The translations under genes were made by a program, and so were the position numbers. From G963923945 sp965199175 (GTDB taxonomy: Bacteria; Pseudomonadota; Alphaproteobacteria; G963923945), in assembly GCA_965199175.1 (NCBI GenBank), contig OZ240684.1:868001-932000 (forward strand): DNA of 64,000 bases, written 5' to 3'. Position 1 is the stretch's first letter, and the number at the start of each line of letters is the position of its first letter. Shown piece after piece: positions 42,794 to 51,755 of this stretch. Under the pieces are notes generated by a model. The model was not told where the DNA came from. It did not search any database and saw only the letters and a list, made by a program, of their open reading frames with translations.

Positions 42794-44311
42794 CTAACGC
42801 ATTGCCAAATGTCCCGAATCCCGGGCAACTTCGACAGTATTGATCAAATTTTCCACCGCCGGGGTGGTTAAATCCAGAATATCCCCCGGAGCAACCCCCA
42901 TCCAAATCACCAGAAAAACCAACGGGACCAATAGCGCAACTTCGCGCGGATTGAGGTCAAGAATCGCCTTCAGACGCTCATGAACCAAAGGACCAAAAAT
43001 GACCCGCCGATAAAGATGCAGCATATAGGCAGCCCCCAAAATAATCCCGATTGCCGCACCCAGGGCCAGTAAACTCGAAACCTGATATGCCCCGGCCAAA
43101 CTTAACAATTCACCCACAAAACCGCTGGTACCAGGCAGACCCACAGATCCCATCGTAAAAATCATAAAAATCATCGCATAGGCCGGCATGCGATGAACCA
43201 GACCCCCATAATCAACAATCGCACGGCTATGGATGCGATCATAAACCACCCCAACACACAGGAATAAAGCCGCCGAGATCACGCCATGGGAAAGCATCTG
43301 AAAAATCGCCCCCTGGATTCCTTGCATATTGGCGGTAAAAATGCCGATGGTTACAAAACCCATATGAGCAACAGAGGAATAAGCGATGAGTTTTTTCATA
43401 TCCTCCTGAGCCAGGGCAACCAGAGATGTATAGATAATGGCAACAACACTCAGGATATAGACAAGGGGTGCAAAAAATGCTGAGGCATCGGGAAACATTG
43501 GCAAAGAAAAACGCAGAAAACCATACCCCCCCATCTTCAGCAAAACACCGGCCAGAATGACCGATCCGGCTGTTGGTGCCTCAACATGGGCATCCGGCAA
43601 CCAGGTATGGAAAGGCCACATGGGGACTTTGACGGCAAAAGAAGCAAAGAAAGCCAGCCAGAGCCAGGTCTGTAAACCAGGATCAATCGGTGTCGTCAAC
43701 AGAGTCATAATATTGGTTGTTCCGGTCTCAGCGTAAATCACCAGCAAAGCGACCAACATCAACACCGATCCCAGCAAGGTATAGAGAAAAAACTTAAAAG
43801 CCGAATAGATGCGCCGTGCCCCGCCCCAAATCCCGATGATCAAAAACATCGGGATCAAAACACCCTCAAAAAAGACGTAAAAAGCAACCAGATCGAGAGC
43901 ACAAAACATCCCGATCATCAAAGTTTCCAACACCAGGAATGCACACATATATTCACGCACACGGCTGGTGATGCAATCCCAGCTGGCAAGAATGCAAACC
44001 GGTGTCAGAAAAGCTGATAACACAACGAACCAAACCGAAATGCCATCAACTCCCATCCGGTAATCAATACCAAAACCCGAGAGCCAATCTTTGGTTTCAA
44101 CAAATTGAAACCCGCTCTCATTGGCATCAAAGCCGGTGATCAGCCATAAAGATAAAAGGAAGACAACCGCTGATGTCCAAAGAGCAACAGCACGCGAAGC
44201 CCGAGCGATATCGTCCTGCTCACCACGGGCTGTAAAAATCAGGAGCACACCAATCAGCGGTGTGAATGTCAGCAAAGAAAGAATGGGCAGATGAACATCC
44301 ATGACTGTCAC
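42794..44311 (-). CDS. nuoM: NADH-quinone oxidoreductase subunit M
   Basis: Second antiporter-like membrane subunit of complex I. 505 residues, about fourteen helices, with IDYRMGVDGISVWFVVLSAFLTP, FAVKVPMWPFHTWLPDAHVEAPT, QEDMKKLIAYSSVAHMGFVTIG and a conserved glutamate in the fifth-helix region. Its ATG overlaps the nuoL stop (ATGA-type 4-bp overlap), so translation is likely coupled. Confidence 0.96.
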   Translation of the reverse strand: MTVMDVHLPILSLLTFTPLIGVLLIFTARGEQDDIARASRAVALWTSAVVFLLSLWLITGFDANESGFQFVETKDWLSGFGIDYRMGVDGISVWFVVLSAFLTPVCILASWDCITSRVREYMCAFLVLETLMIGMFCALDLVAFYVFFEGVLIPMFLIIGIWGGARRIYSAFKFFLYTLLGSVLMLVALLVIYAETGTTNIMTLLTTPIDPGLQTWLWLAFFASFAVKVPMWPFHTWLPDAHVEAPTAGSVILAGVLLKMGGYGFLRFSLPMFPDASAFFAPLVYILSVVAIIYTSLVALAQEDMKKLIAYSSVAHMGFVTIGIFTANMQGIQGAIFQMLSHGVISAALFLCVGVVYDRIHSRAIVDYGGLVHRMPAYAMIFMIFTMGSVGLPGTSGFVGELLSLAGAYQVSSLLALGAAIGIILGAAYMLHLYRRVIFGPLVHERLKAILDLNPREVALLVPLVFLVIWMGVAPGDILDLTTPAVENLINTVEVARDSGHLAMR

Positions 44312-46275
44312 CCCCCCATCATCGGTTCAGGCACCCGAACACCGGCTGCCCCCATGATCACATACAAATACCAACCGGCCAATGCGGTTACCCCGATAAT
44401 CATGGCAAAGGCATAATGGTAGAGATAGCCGGTCTGCAACGCCATGATCCGTCGTCCCAAATTCATGATTGAGGCAGCAACACCATTGGGACCGACACCA
44501 TCAATCACATCGCCATCACCGGACTTCCACAAACCCCGCCCCAGTATCATGGCCGGACGGACACATACCCGGTCATAGAATTCATCGAAATACCATTTAT
44601 TGTGCAAAAAACGATACATACCCGGTGCAATACGTGCACATGCTTCGGGCAGACCGGGAATCATCACATAGGCAATTACAGCAGCCGAAAAACCAAGAGC
44701 CGCCATCACAACCGGTGACAATTTAACCCAGGCCGGCGCATGATGAGCAGCGGCAATCGGATCCCCAAGGGATGTAATACTACCAACCCAGAAATCGAGT
44801 CGCTGCGCACCGACAAATATTTCATACCCAAGATAGCCTGAAAACAGGGCCCCAAAAGCCAAAACGAGCAGAGGAATGATCATCACCGGTGGCGATTCAT
44901 GAAGATGAGCCATGGTTTGCTCATCAGCTCTGGGGGTTCCGTGAAACGTCATAAACAACAGGCGCCCGGAATAAAAAGCGGTGAGTACAGCAGCCGCCAG
45001 ACCCAGTACAAAGGCAAAAGAGCCAACCAGACTATCGGCTGCCCAGGCTGCTTCCAGAATGATATCCTTGGAGTAATAGCCGGCAAAGAACGGCACCCCC
45101 ATCAAAGCCAGCGAGCCAACCCACATCAAAAGATACGTCATCCGGATATGACGTGCCAGACCACCCATACGGCGCATATCCTGCTCATCAGACATGGCAT
45201 GAATGACTGACCCGGCCCCCAGGAACAACAACGCCTTAAAAAAAGCATGGGTCATCAGATGAAAAACCGCCGCCCCATATGCCGAAACACCACAAGCAAA
45301 AAACATGTAACCAAGCTGGCTACAGGTCGAATAGGCAATAACCCGCTTGATATCGGTTTGAGTCAAGGCAACGGTGGCCGCAAAAAAGGCCGTCAGCGCA
45401 CCAATCACAGTGATAAAAGTCAAAACTTCCGGGGCGTATTCCAGCAAGGGTGACATGCGGGCAACCATAAACACACCGGCGGTGACCATTGTGGCGGCAT
45501 GAATGAGTGCAGAAACCGGGGTCGGTCCCTCCATCGCATCAGGCAACCAGGTATGCAGACCAATCTGAGCCGATTTACCCATCGCCCCGATAAAGAGCAG
45601 AAGACCAATGACGCTGAGCGCATGAAGCTCAAAACCAAGAAACAGAAATTGACGCTCCGCCATCAAAGAGGCCTGAGCAAAAATTGTATCAAAACTGACA
45701 CTCCCAAACAGGAGATAAATCGCTAAAATCCCAAGCAAAAAGCCAAAATCACCCACCCGGTTGACAACAAAAGCCTTCAAAGCGGCCGCATTGGCTGAGG
45801 GGCGATCATACCAAAAGCCAATCAGGAGATAAGAAGCCAGCCCAACCCCTTCCCAACCAAAAAACAGCTGTATCAGATTGTCGCTGGTGACCAGCATCAG
45901 CATGAAAAACGTAAACAAGCTGAGATAAGCAAAAAAGCGCGGCTTATGGGGGTCTTTTTCCATATAGCCGACCGAATAAATATGGATCATGCTGGAAACG
46001 ATATTGACCACCGCCACCATGACCGCGGTCAGCGTGTCGTAACGCAGTGACCAGGAAACCGAAAAATCTCCTGAACTAATCCAGGGAGCCAGCTCAATCA
46101 TCCCGGCATTGCCGGCAAGAGCCACATCCATAAACAGCCATACCGAAATTGCTGCTGCCATCAGCATGAGGACGCAGGTCACCATCTGGGAGGCCCGGAC
46201 CCCCAGGCTCCGCCCCCCTAGTCCAGCCAGGATGGCACCGAGCAATGGCAAAAAAACCGCCGCTTGATAGAGCAT
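44308..46275 (-). CDS. nuoL: NADH-quinone oxidoreductase subunit L
   Basis: Distal antiporter-like subunit of complex I, 655 residues, with about sixteen helices and the long amphipathic lateral helix at the C-terminus. Motifs include WEGVGLASYLLIGFW, GKSAQIGLHTWLPDAMEGPTPV, TDIKRVIAYSTCSQLGYMFFA and FFAGYYSKDIILE. Upstream there is no nuoK as expected; instead 384 bp of non-coding DNA and an AT-rich ORF separate it from nuoK. Start ATG at 46275. Confidence 0.97.
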   Translation of the reverse strand: MLYQAAVFLPLLGAILAGLGGRSLGVRASQMVTCVLMLMAAAISVWLFMDVALAGNAGMIELAPWISSGDFSVSWSLRYDTLTAVMVAVVNIVSSMIHIYSVGYMEKDPHKPRFFAYLSLFTFFMLMLVTSDNLIQLFFGWEGVGLASYLLIGFWYDRPSANAAALKAFVVNRVGDFGFLLGILAIYLLFGSVSFDTIFAQASLMAERQFLFLGFELHALSVIGLLLFIGAMGKSAQIGLHTWLPDAMEGPTPVSALIHAATMVTAGVFMVARMSPLLEYAPEVLTFITVIGALTAFFAATVALTQTDIKRVIAYSTCSQLGYMFFACGVSAYGAAVFHLMTHAFFKALLFLGAGSVIHAMSDEQDMRRMGGLARHIRMTYLLMWVGSLALMGVPFFAGYYSKDIILEAAWAADSLVGSFAFVLGLAAAVLTAFYSGRLLFMTFHGTPRADEQTMAHLHESPPVMIIPLLVLAFGALFSGYLGYEIFVGAQRLDFWVGSITSLGDPIAAAHHAPAWVKLSPVVMAALGFSAAVIAYVMIPGLPEACARIAPGMYRFLHNKWYFDEFYDRVCVRPAMILGRGLWKSGDGDVIDGVGPNGVAASIMNLGRRIMALQTGYLYHYAFAMIIGVTALAGWYLYVIMGAAGVRVPEPMMGG

Positions 46276-46659
46276 AAAAAAAGGGCCTTTCTGTTTGGCC
46301 GGTATAGCCTGATGTATACGGTCTGGTCTGTGCGGTCTGATTCTTGCGGTTTAGTCTGTATGGTTTGGTCTGTACGGTCGGGCGGACGCTTTGCTGAATT
46401 GATCGGTTCTGTATCAATCTGTGCAGGGTCTATTGAGACGCAGAATCAATCCAATGGTTGATCAGCCGACAGATACAAGGTGACGGGATCAACCCGCCGG
46501 TGTTCTTTTGGATGTCTGGCGTTTTTTCCGGGGGCGGGCAGCAGCCTGTTTTCTGGATGAACAGGGTTTGGTGGTGGTTTTGAAGGTTTGCTGAGGTTGA
46601 AAAAATTTTCTTAATTATTAAAATTTTAATAATTAAAATTATATCCCAATATATTATTA
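46276..46659. other. Insert spacer upstream of nuoL with palindrome and repeats
   Basis: 384 bp with no credible gene, unusual inside a nuo operon. At 46318-46378 the word GGT(C/T)TG(T/G) recurs about six times. A 26-bp perfect palindrome (half-site TTAATTATTAAAA) occupies 46611-46636. It sits just after the stop codon of the AT-rich ORF on the operon strand, so it could act as a terminator or RNA-stabilising hairpin. Confidence 0.6.
46611..46636. repeat. 26-bp perfect AT palindrome
   Basis: The sequence equals its own reverse complement over 26 bases (half-site TTAATTATTAAAA). Composed only of A and T, it lies 23 bp beyond the stop of the AT-rich ORF. On the operon strand it would form a hairpin in the nuo transcript before nuoL. 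Confidence 0.85.
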
Positions 46660-47130
46660 TTAAAAAATAAATTTGATCATAAATCCAATAAATAAAGATA
46701 ATAATAAAACAATAATAAATACCTTAAAAATATTTATAACATTTATATCATATAAACGACCGTGAAAAATATTTTCCATTAGCATTTTATCTTTTTGAAA
46801 ACTACTATATATTTTTTTTAACATACGATATATTTTTTTTAACATACGATTTCTTCTTAATTTATTTACTTTAGTTCTTCTTAATTTATTTACTCTAAAA
46901 AAAATAAAATCAAATATAACCAAAGTAATTGAAACAATTATTAAGTAAAAAATGTTAGCTATAAAACCAAGAACCAAAAGAAATAAAATTTTATACCCAT
47001 CAGTATATTGAGTAATATCAAAATCAATTAAACGGGCAATTGTTTGTTCTCCTACGGGAAGATAAATTGCTGCCCCTTGAAGGCAAAGGAATACTAAAAT
47101 GATACAAATTTTAAGAGGGATTTTGACCAT
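46660..47130 (-). CDS. AT-rich membrane ORF inserted between nuoK and nuoL
   Basis: A 156-residue protein not recognised as any complex I subunit. Hydrophobic segments lie at residues 5-24 (PLKICIILVFLCLQGAAIYL), 46-74 (ILFLLVLGFIANIFYLIIVS) and the C-terminus (FKVFIIVLLLSLFIGFMIKFIF). The central part is strongly basic and contains direct repeats: KLRRTKVNKLRRNR and MLKKIYRMLKKIYSS. Base composition is far more AT-rich than the flanking nuo genes. Start ATG at 47130 is 7 bp past the nuoK stop, with AAAGGATAGG overlapping that stop, so it should be translated with the operon. Possibly acquired DNA; function unknown. Confidence 0.65.
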   Translation of the reverse strand: MVKIPLKICIILVFLCLQGAAIYLPVGEQTIARLIDFDITQYTDGYKILFLLVLGFIANIFYLIIVSITLVIFDFIFFRVNKLRRTKVNKLRRNRMLKKIYRMLKKIYSSFQKDKMLMENIFHGRLYDINVINIFKVFIIVLLLSLFIGFMIKFIF

Positions 47131-47137
47131 TTTATTC

Positions 47138-47449
47138 CTATCCTTTCATTTGATTGACATCTTCAACCGCAATCGAGCCTTTATTGCGGAAGAAAATAGT
47201 CAAAATAGCCAGCCCAATCGCCGCCTCAGCAGCCGCAACCGTCAGAATAAACATCACAAAAACCTGGCCGCTGATATCCTGTAACACATGGGAAAAAGCC
47301 ACGAAATTGATATTCACAGCCAATAACAACAACTCAATCGACATTAAGATCACGATAATATTCTTGCGGTTGAGAAAAATACCAAACACCCCCAGAACAA
47401 ATAAAAGTGCTGAAACCGTCAGATAATGACCAAGACCGATCGAAACCAT
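47138..47449 (-). CDS. nuoK: NADH-quinone oxidoreductase subunit K
   Basis: Small membrane subunit of complex I, 103 residues from the ATG at 47449 (the open frame runs to 47482). Three helices with the conserved glutamates of the proton path: LMSIELLLLAVNINFVAFS and AAAEAAIGLAILTIFF. The start lies 10 bp after the nuoJ stop. Confidence 0.95.
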   Translation of the reverse strand: MVSIGLGHYLTVSALLFVLGVFGIFLNRKNIIVILMSIELLLLAVNINFVAFSHVLQDISGQVFVMFILTVAAAEAAIGLAILTIFFRNKGSIAVEDVNQMKG

Positions 47450-47459
47450 GACGTGCCCT

Positions 47460-48083
47460 CTAAAAATCAACGCCCTGGCCAATGCCGGGTTTCTTCAACT
47501 CAATGCTGTCTTCAGCCCGCCGATCAATCTGAGCCGTGATATTCTGATGGCGCACACCAGAGCGACGGCGTAACGTCAGAACAATCGCCCCGATCATCGC
47601 CACCAGCAAAATAAGACCAGCTGCCTGGAATAAATAAATATAGTCGGTATACAGCACCGCACCCAATGCCTCGGCTGAACCCCAGCTCAAAACCGGCTCA
47701 CCCGAAGCCACACCGACCCCTTTGGTTGTCCATCCGCCAATCACAACAATCAACTGCGCCAACAGAACCAATCCAATCACGGCCCCCACCGGCAGATAGT
47801 CATGAAATCCCTCACGAATGCGCGCCAAATCAACATCAAGCATCATAACCACAAACATAAAAAGAACCGCAACCGCCCCCACATAAACAATGATCAAAAT
47901 CATGGCCAGGAATTCAGCACCGTTGAGCAAAAATAAACCAGCTGAACTGAAAAAAGCAAGGATCAGAAACAACACCGAATGCACCGGATTGCGGGCAACA
48001 ATAACCATAATCGCCGCCCCCAAAGTGATCCCGGAAAAGAAATAAAAAGCCAGAGCCGGAAGCAAAACAGCCGGATCACTCAT
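47460..48083 (-). CDS. nuoJ: NADH-quinone oxidoreductase subunit J
   Basis: Membrane subunit of complex I, 207 residues from ATG 48083 after GGGGAGGA. Five helices are expected, including the conserved AEFLAMILIIVYVGAVAVLFMFVVMM third-helix region. The C-terminal tail is polar (RRRSGVRHQNITAQIDRRAED). The gap to nuoI is 77 bp, larger than elsewhere in the operon. Confidence 0.95.
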   Translation of the reverse strand: MSDPAVLLPALAFYFFSGITLGAAIMVIVARNPVHSVLFLILAFFSSAGLFLLNGAEFLAMILIIVYVGAVAVLFMFVVMMLDVDLARIREGFHDYLPVGAVIGLVLLAQLIVVIGGWTTKGVGVASGEPVLSWGSAEALGAVLYTDYIYLFQAAGLILLVAMIGAIVLTLRRRSGVRHQNITAQIDRRAEDSIELKKPGIGQGVDF

Positions 48084-48160
48084 AGCATCCTCCCCGGAAA
48101 GCCCATAATCCACCGCCGCACAACCGGTCGCGGCCTTTCACCGGGAACAGCAGATCACTC

Positions 48161-48649
48161 TCAACGATAGGGCGCATCGGAATCAAGACTGGTCGCTAAG
48201 GCGCGTTCCCAGCGGTCTCCATTGGCCAGTAAACGCTCCTTATCATAAAAAAGCTCAGCCCGGGTTTCAGAAGAAAATTCAAAATTCGGCCCCTCAACAA
48301 TGGCATCAACAGGGCAGGCTTCCTGACAAAAACCGCAATAAATACATTTTGTCATATCAATATCATAACGAGTCGTACGCCGCGAACCATCGGCCCGTGG
48401 TTCTGCCTCAATCGTAATTGCCTGGGCCGGGCAGACCGCCTCACAGAGTTTGCAGGCAATGCAGCGCTCCTCACCTGACGGATAGCGGCGCAACGCATGC
48501 TCACCACGAAAACGCGGGCTGATGGGTCCTTTCTCAAACGGGTAATTCAGGGTCGCTTTGGGTTTGAAAAAATATTTCAACGTCATCCATAAGCCGCCCA
48601 GAATCTCGACCAGCAAGAAAGCGCGCAGGCTGCTCTTAAAAGAAATCAT
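48161..48649 (-). CDS. nuoI: NADH-quinone oxidoreductase subunit I
   Basis: Peripheral-arm iron-sulfur subunit of complex I (162 residues) carrying clusters N6a and N6b. Two [4Fe-4S] motifs: C63/66/69 with C73 (CIACKLCEAVCP) and C102/105/108 with C112 (CIYCGFCQEACP). The N-terminal amphipathic helix (LRAFLLVEILGGLWMTLKYFF) anchors it to the membrane. Overlaps nuoH by 4 bp. Confidence 0.97.
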   Translation of the reverse strand: MISFKSSLRAFLLVEILGGLWMTLKYFFKPKATLNYPFEKGPISPRFRGEHALRRYPSGEERCIACKLCEAVCPAQAITIEAEPRADGSRRTTRYDIDMTKCIYCGFCQEACPVDAIVEGPNFEFSSETRAELFYDKERLLANGDRWERALATSLDSDAPYR

Positions 48650-49668
48650 GCTCCCCCTCCCGCTATATTTCTGACATAGGTCAGATACCCGGCAGTCAAA
48701 ACAACCCAGGCCAGCGACAAAGGCAAAAATACCTTCCAGCCCAGCCGCATGAGCTGGTCATAACGATAGCGCGGCAGAGTCGCCCGGACCCATAAAAATA
48801 CAAATAACAAAGCAGCAATCTTAAGAATAAACCAAACCGGACCAGGCAACCAGTTAAAAGGAGCAACATCGACCGGCGGAAGCCAACCACCGAGAAATAA
48901 AATAGCCGTCATCGCACTCATCAGAATCATGTTCGCGTATTCGCCCAGAAAAAACAGGGCAAACGGCATCGAGGAATATTCAACATTATAGCCTGCAACC
49001 AGTTCAGCTTCAGCCTCCGGTAAATCAAAAGGAGCACGATTGGTCTCCGCCAGAGCCGAAATAAAAAAGACAACAAACATCGGCAATAAAGGCAGAGCAA
49101 ACCATGTTTCAGATTGTGCCCGGACAATCTCCGACAGATTCAAAGAACCCACACAGAGCAAAACAGTAATGATGACAAAACCGATCGAAACCTCATAGGA
49201 AATCATCTGAGCCGCCGAGCGCAATGCACCCAGAAAAGCATACCGGGAGTTACTGGCCCAGCCAGCCATCAAAACGCCATAAACACCCAGTGAAGAAATG
49301 GCAAAAAGATAAAGAACCCCAACATTGATATCAGACAGAACCAGACCATCACCAACCGGAATCACCGCCCATGCCACCAGGCTGAGAGAAAATGTCAAAA
49401 CCGGGGCCAAAAGAAACACCACCGGGCTGGCACGAGTCGGAATGATGGTTTCCTTGGTAAACAACTTAAGACCATCAGCCAAAGGCTGCCCAAGCCCAAA
49501 GGGACCCACAACATTCGGCCCCTTGCGTAGCTGCATCGCGGCAATCACCTTACGCTCAAAATATGTAAGATAGGCCACCCCGACCATCAGCGGCACAATC
49601 AGAGCCACAATTTTAGCCACAATCCAAATACCGGGCATAAGATAAGCATCCCAAACTGCGTGTAGCAT
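48646..49668 (-). CDS. nuoH: NADH-quinone oxidoreductase subunit H
   Basis: Membrane subunit that forms much of the quinone chamber of complex I. 340 residues, about eight helices. Signature stretches: TYFERKVIAAMQLRKGPNVVG, the acidic loop region AETNRAPFDLPEAEAELVAGYNVEYSS-type (here ALAETNRAPFDLPEAEAEL), and LRATLPRYRYDQLM-type near the C-terminus. Starts immediately after the nuoG stop. Confidence 0.97.
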   Translation of the reverse strand: MLHAVWDAYLMPGIWIVAKIVALIVPLMVGVAYLTYFERKVIAAMQLRKGPNVVGPFGLGQPLADGLKLFTKETIIPTRASPVVFLLAPVLTFSLSLVAWAVIPVGDGLVLSDINVGVLYLFAISSLGVYGVLMAGWASNSRYAFLGALRSAAQMISYEVSIGFVIITVLLCVGSLNLSEIVRAQSETWFALPLLPMFVVFFISALAETNRAPFDLPEAEAELVAGYNVEYSSMPFALFFLGEYANMILMSAMTAILFLGGWLPPVDVAPFNWLPGPVWFILKIAALLFVFLWVRATLPRYRYDQLMRLGWKVFLPLSLAWVVLTAGYLTYVRNIAGGGA

Positions 49669-51735
49669 TCAGCCCCCCTTGCCGTTACGGGCATGCGATG
49701 GGGTGACAAACGCCTCAACACAGCGTGCCATTGTTTCCGAAGATCGGGAAATGGCATTGGTCATATAGAAATTATGTGGTCCCTTACCGAAAGGAGCAGC
49801 CCCAATGCGCCCGGACCTCCCGAAGGATCGCCACGAATCAGCAGCCATTCCGTCATCCTTTGACCATGCCGGGACACTTTCTTGCATACGCGCGCGCAAG
49901 CCAGAAAGATCACGATACCCAGGGTCCAGATTCAATGCCCCGGCAAGGGCGCGGATGATTTTCCAGTCCGCACGCGCCTCACCGGGTGGTTGAACCGCCG
50001 CCAGGGCTTGTTGAACCCTCCCTTCAGTATTGACATAGGTCGCGTCTTTTTCAGTATACGCCGCACCAGGCAATACAATATCCGCATGCTCAGCCCCGGC
50101 ATCGCCATGATGGCCCTGATAAATCACGAAGGTTTTCTTAAACGGAGCCATATCGAGTTCATCAGCGCCCAGTAAATAGACCAGATCCAGCCGATTATGC
50201 TGAGCAGCCCGCAGCATCCCGGAAACATCAAAACCGCCTTTGCCCGGTGTGAAACCAATATCAAGGCCACCCACCCGTGATGCTGCTGTATGAAGGACAT
50301 TGAAACCGTTCCAATGGTCGCTCACCAAACCAAATTGCTCCGCCAGGCGGTATGCAGCACCGAGAATCATCGCCCCGTCAGGTCTGGCAAGAGCAGCCGT
50401 ACCAAGGATCAGCATTGGACGCTGAGCCGCACGGAGCAACCGGGAAAAAGCATGCGACCCTTTAATAATCTGTGTCATCAAAGCAGGTTGATTGCCCAAT
50501 TCCTTACAAGGATAGGTTAAGTCATCCCCGGCCCGCCCAATACGGCCAATCGTCAACCCACCCTGGAGAAACCGCCGGCGTAAACGAATATTGATAATCG
50601 GGGCCTCAATACGGGGATTACAACCAATGAGTAAACAAAGATCTGCCTTCTCAATGCCTGCAATACTGGTATTGAAACGATAACTAACCCGGGATCTGGG
50701 ATCAAGAAACCCGCCATCCTGGCGACAGTCACGATGCGGTACCCCCAGACGATCCATCAGATTTTTCAGAGCAAACATCGACTCACAGCAAGCCAGATCA
50801 CCGGCAATCGCTCCCCAACGATCCGGAGATGCCCGCTTGATACGCCGGGCCACCACAGCCAGAACATCCGGCCAATCAGCTTCAACCAAACGCCGACCCT
50901 TACGCATATATGGGCGATCAAGACGCTGGCGGCGCAACCCGTCATACGCAAAACGAGTCTTATCGGAAATCCATTCCTCATTAATCGATTCATTGAGGCG
51001 CGGCAAAACCCGCATCACCTCAGAACCACGGGAATCAACCCGGATATGACTCCCGACCGCATCCATAACATCAATGCTTTCGGTCTTACGCAATTCCCAG
51101 GAACGTGCGGCAAAAGCATACGGCTTTGACGTCAATGCGCCAACCGGACACAGATCAATCATATTACCGGATAATTCTGAACTCAGGGCTTTTTCGACAT
51201 ATGTCCCGACCTCCATATCTTCACCGCGCCCGGTAGCCCCTAAATCTTCCACACCAGCCACTTCGGTAGAAAATCGAATACAACGGGTACAATGAATACA
51301 GCGGGTCATCGCCGTCTGAATCAGCGGCCCGAATTCCTTCTCTTCCACCGCCCTCTTTTCATCAGTATAGCGACTAAAGTGACGGCCATAAAATAAGGCC
51401 TGGTCCTGAAGATCACATTCACCACCCTGATCACAAATCGGACAATCAAGAGGGTGATTGATCAGCAAAAATTCCATCACACCCTGACGAGCCGCCCGGA
51501 CAAGATCACTGTTGGTGCGAATCGCCATACCGTCAGCAGCCGGCATGGCACAAGAAGCAACCGGCTTGGGAGAGCGTTCCATCTCAACCAGACACATACG
51601 ACAATTCCCGGCAATCGACAGACGCTCATGATAACAAAAGCGCGGAATTTCGATGCCGCTTTTCTCACAGGCCTGCAAAACAGTATAGCCAAAAGGAACC
51701 TCAACTTCCCGCCCATCAATGGTCAATACCGGCAT
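49669..51735 (-). CDS. nuoG: NADH-quinone oxidoreductase subunit G
   Basis: Large iron-sulfur subunit of complex I, 688 residues. N-terminal [2Fe-2S] ligands in CYHERLSIAGNCRMC (about residues 34-48), the His-Cys3 cluster in HPLDCPICDQGGEC, and a [4Fe-4S] motif CIHCTRCIRF. The rest is a molybdopterin-oxidoreductase-like domain without its cofactor. NuoG stop abuts nuoH. The start is ATG at 51735, 20 bp after nuoF. Confidence 0.97.
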   Translation of the reverse strand: MPVLTIDGREVEVPFGYTVLQACEKSGIEIPRFCYHERLSIAGNCRMCLVEMERSPKPVASCAMPAADGMAIRTNSDLVRAARQGVMEFLLINHPLDCPICDQGGECDLQDQALFYGRHFSRYTDEKRAVEEKEFGPLIQTAMTRCIHCTRCIRFSTEVAGVEDLGATGRGEDMEVGTYVEKALSSELSGNMIDLCPVGALTSKPYAFAARSWELRKTESIDVMDAVGSHIRVDSRGSEVMRVLPRLNESINEEWISDKTRFAYDGLRRQRLDRPYMRKGRRLVEADWPDVLAVVARRIKRASPDRWGAIAGDLACCESMFALKNLMDRLGVPHRDCRQDGGFLDPRSRVSYRFNTSIAGIEKADLCLLIGCNPRIEAPIINIRLRRRFLQGGLTIGRIGRAGDDLTYPCKELGNQPALMTQIIKGSHAFSRLLRAAQRPMLILGTAALARPDGAMILGAAYRLAEQFGLVSDHWNGFNVLHTAASRVGGLDIGFTPGKGGFDVSGMLRAAQHNRLDLVYLLGADELDMAPFKKTFVIYQGHHGDAGAEHADIVLPGAAYTEKDATYVNTEGRVQQALAAVQPPGEARADWKIIRALAGALNLDPGYRDLSGLRARMQESVPAWSKDDGMAADSWRSFGRSGRIGAAPFGKGPHNFYMTNAISRSSETMARCVEAFVTPSHARNGKGG

Positions 51736-51755
51736 CTTTATACTCCTTATCCCGG

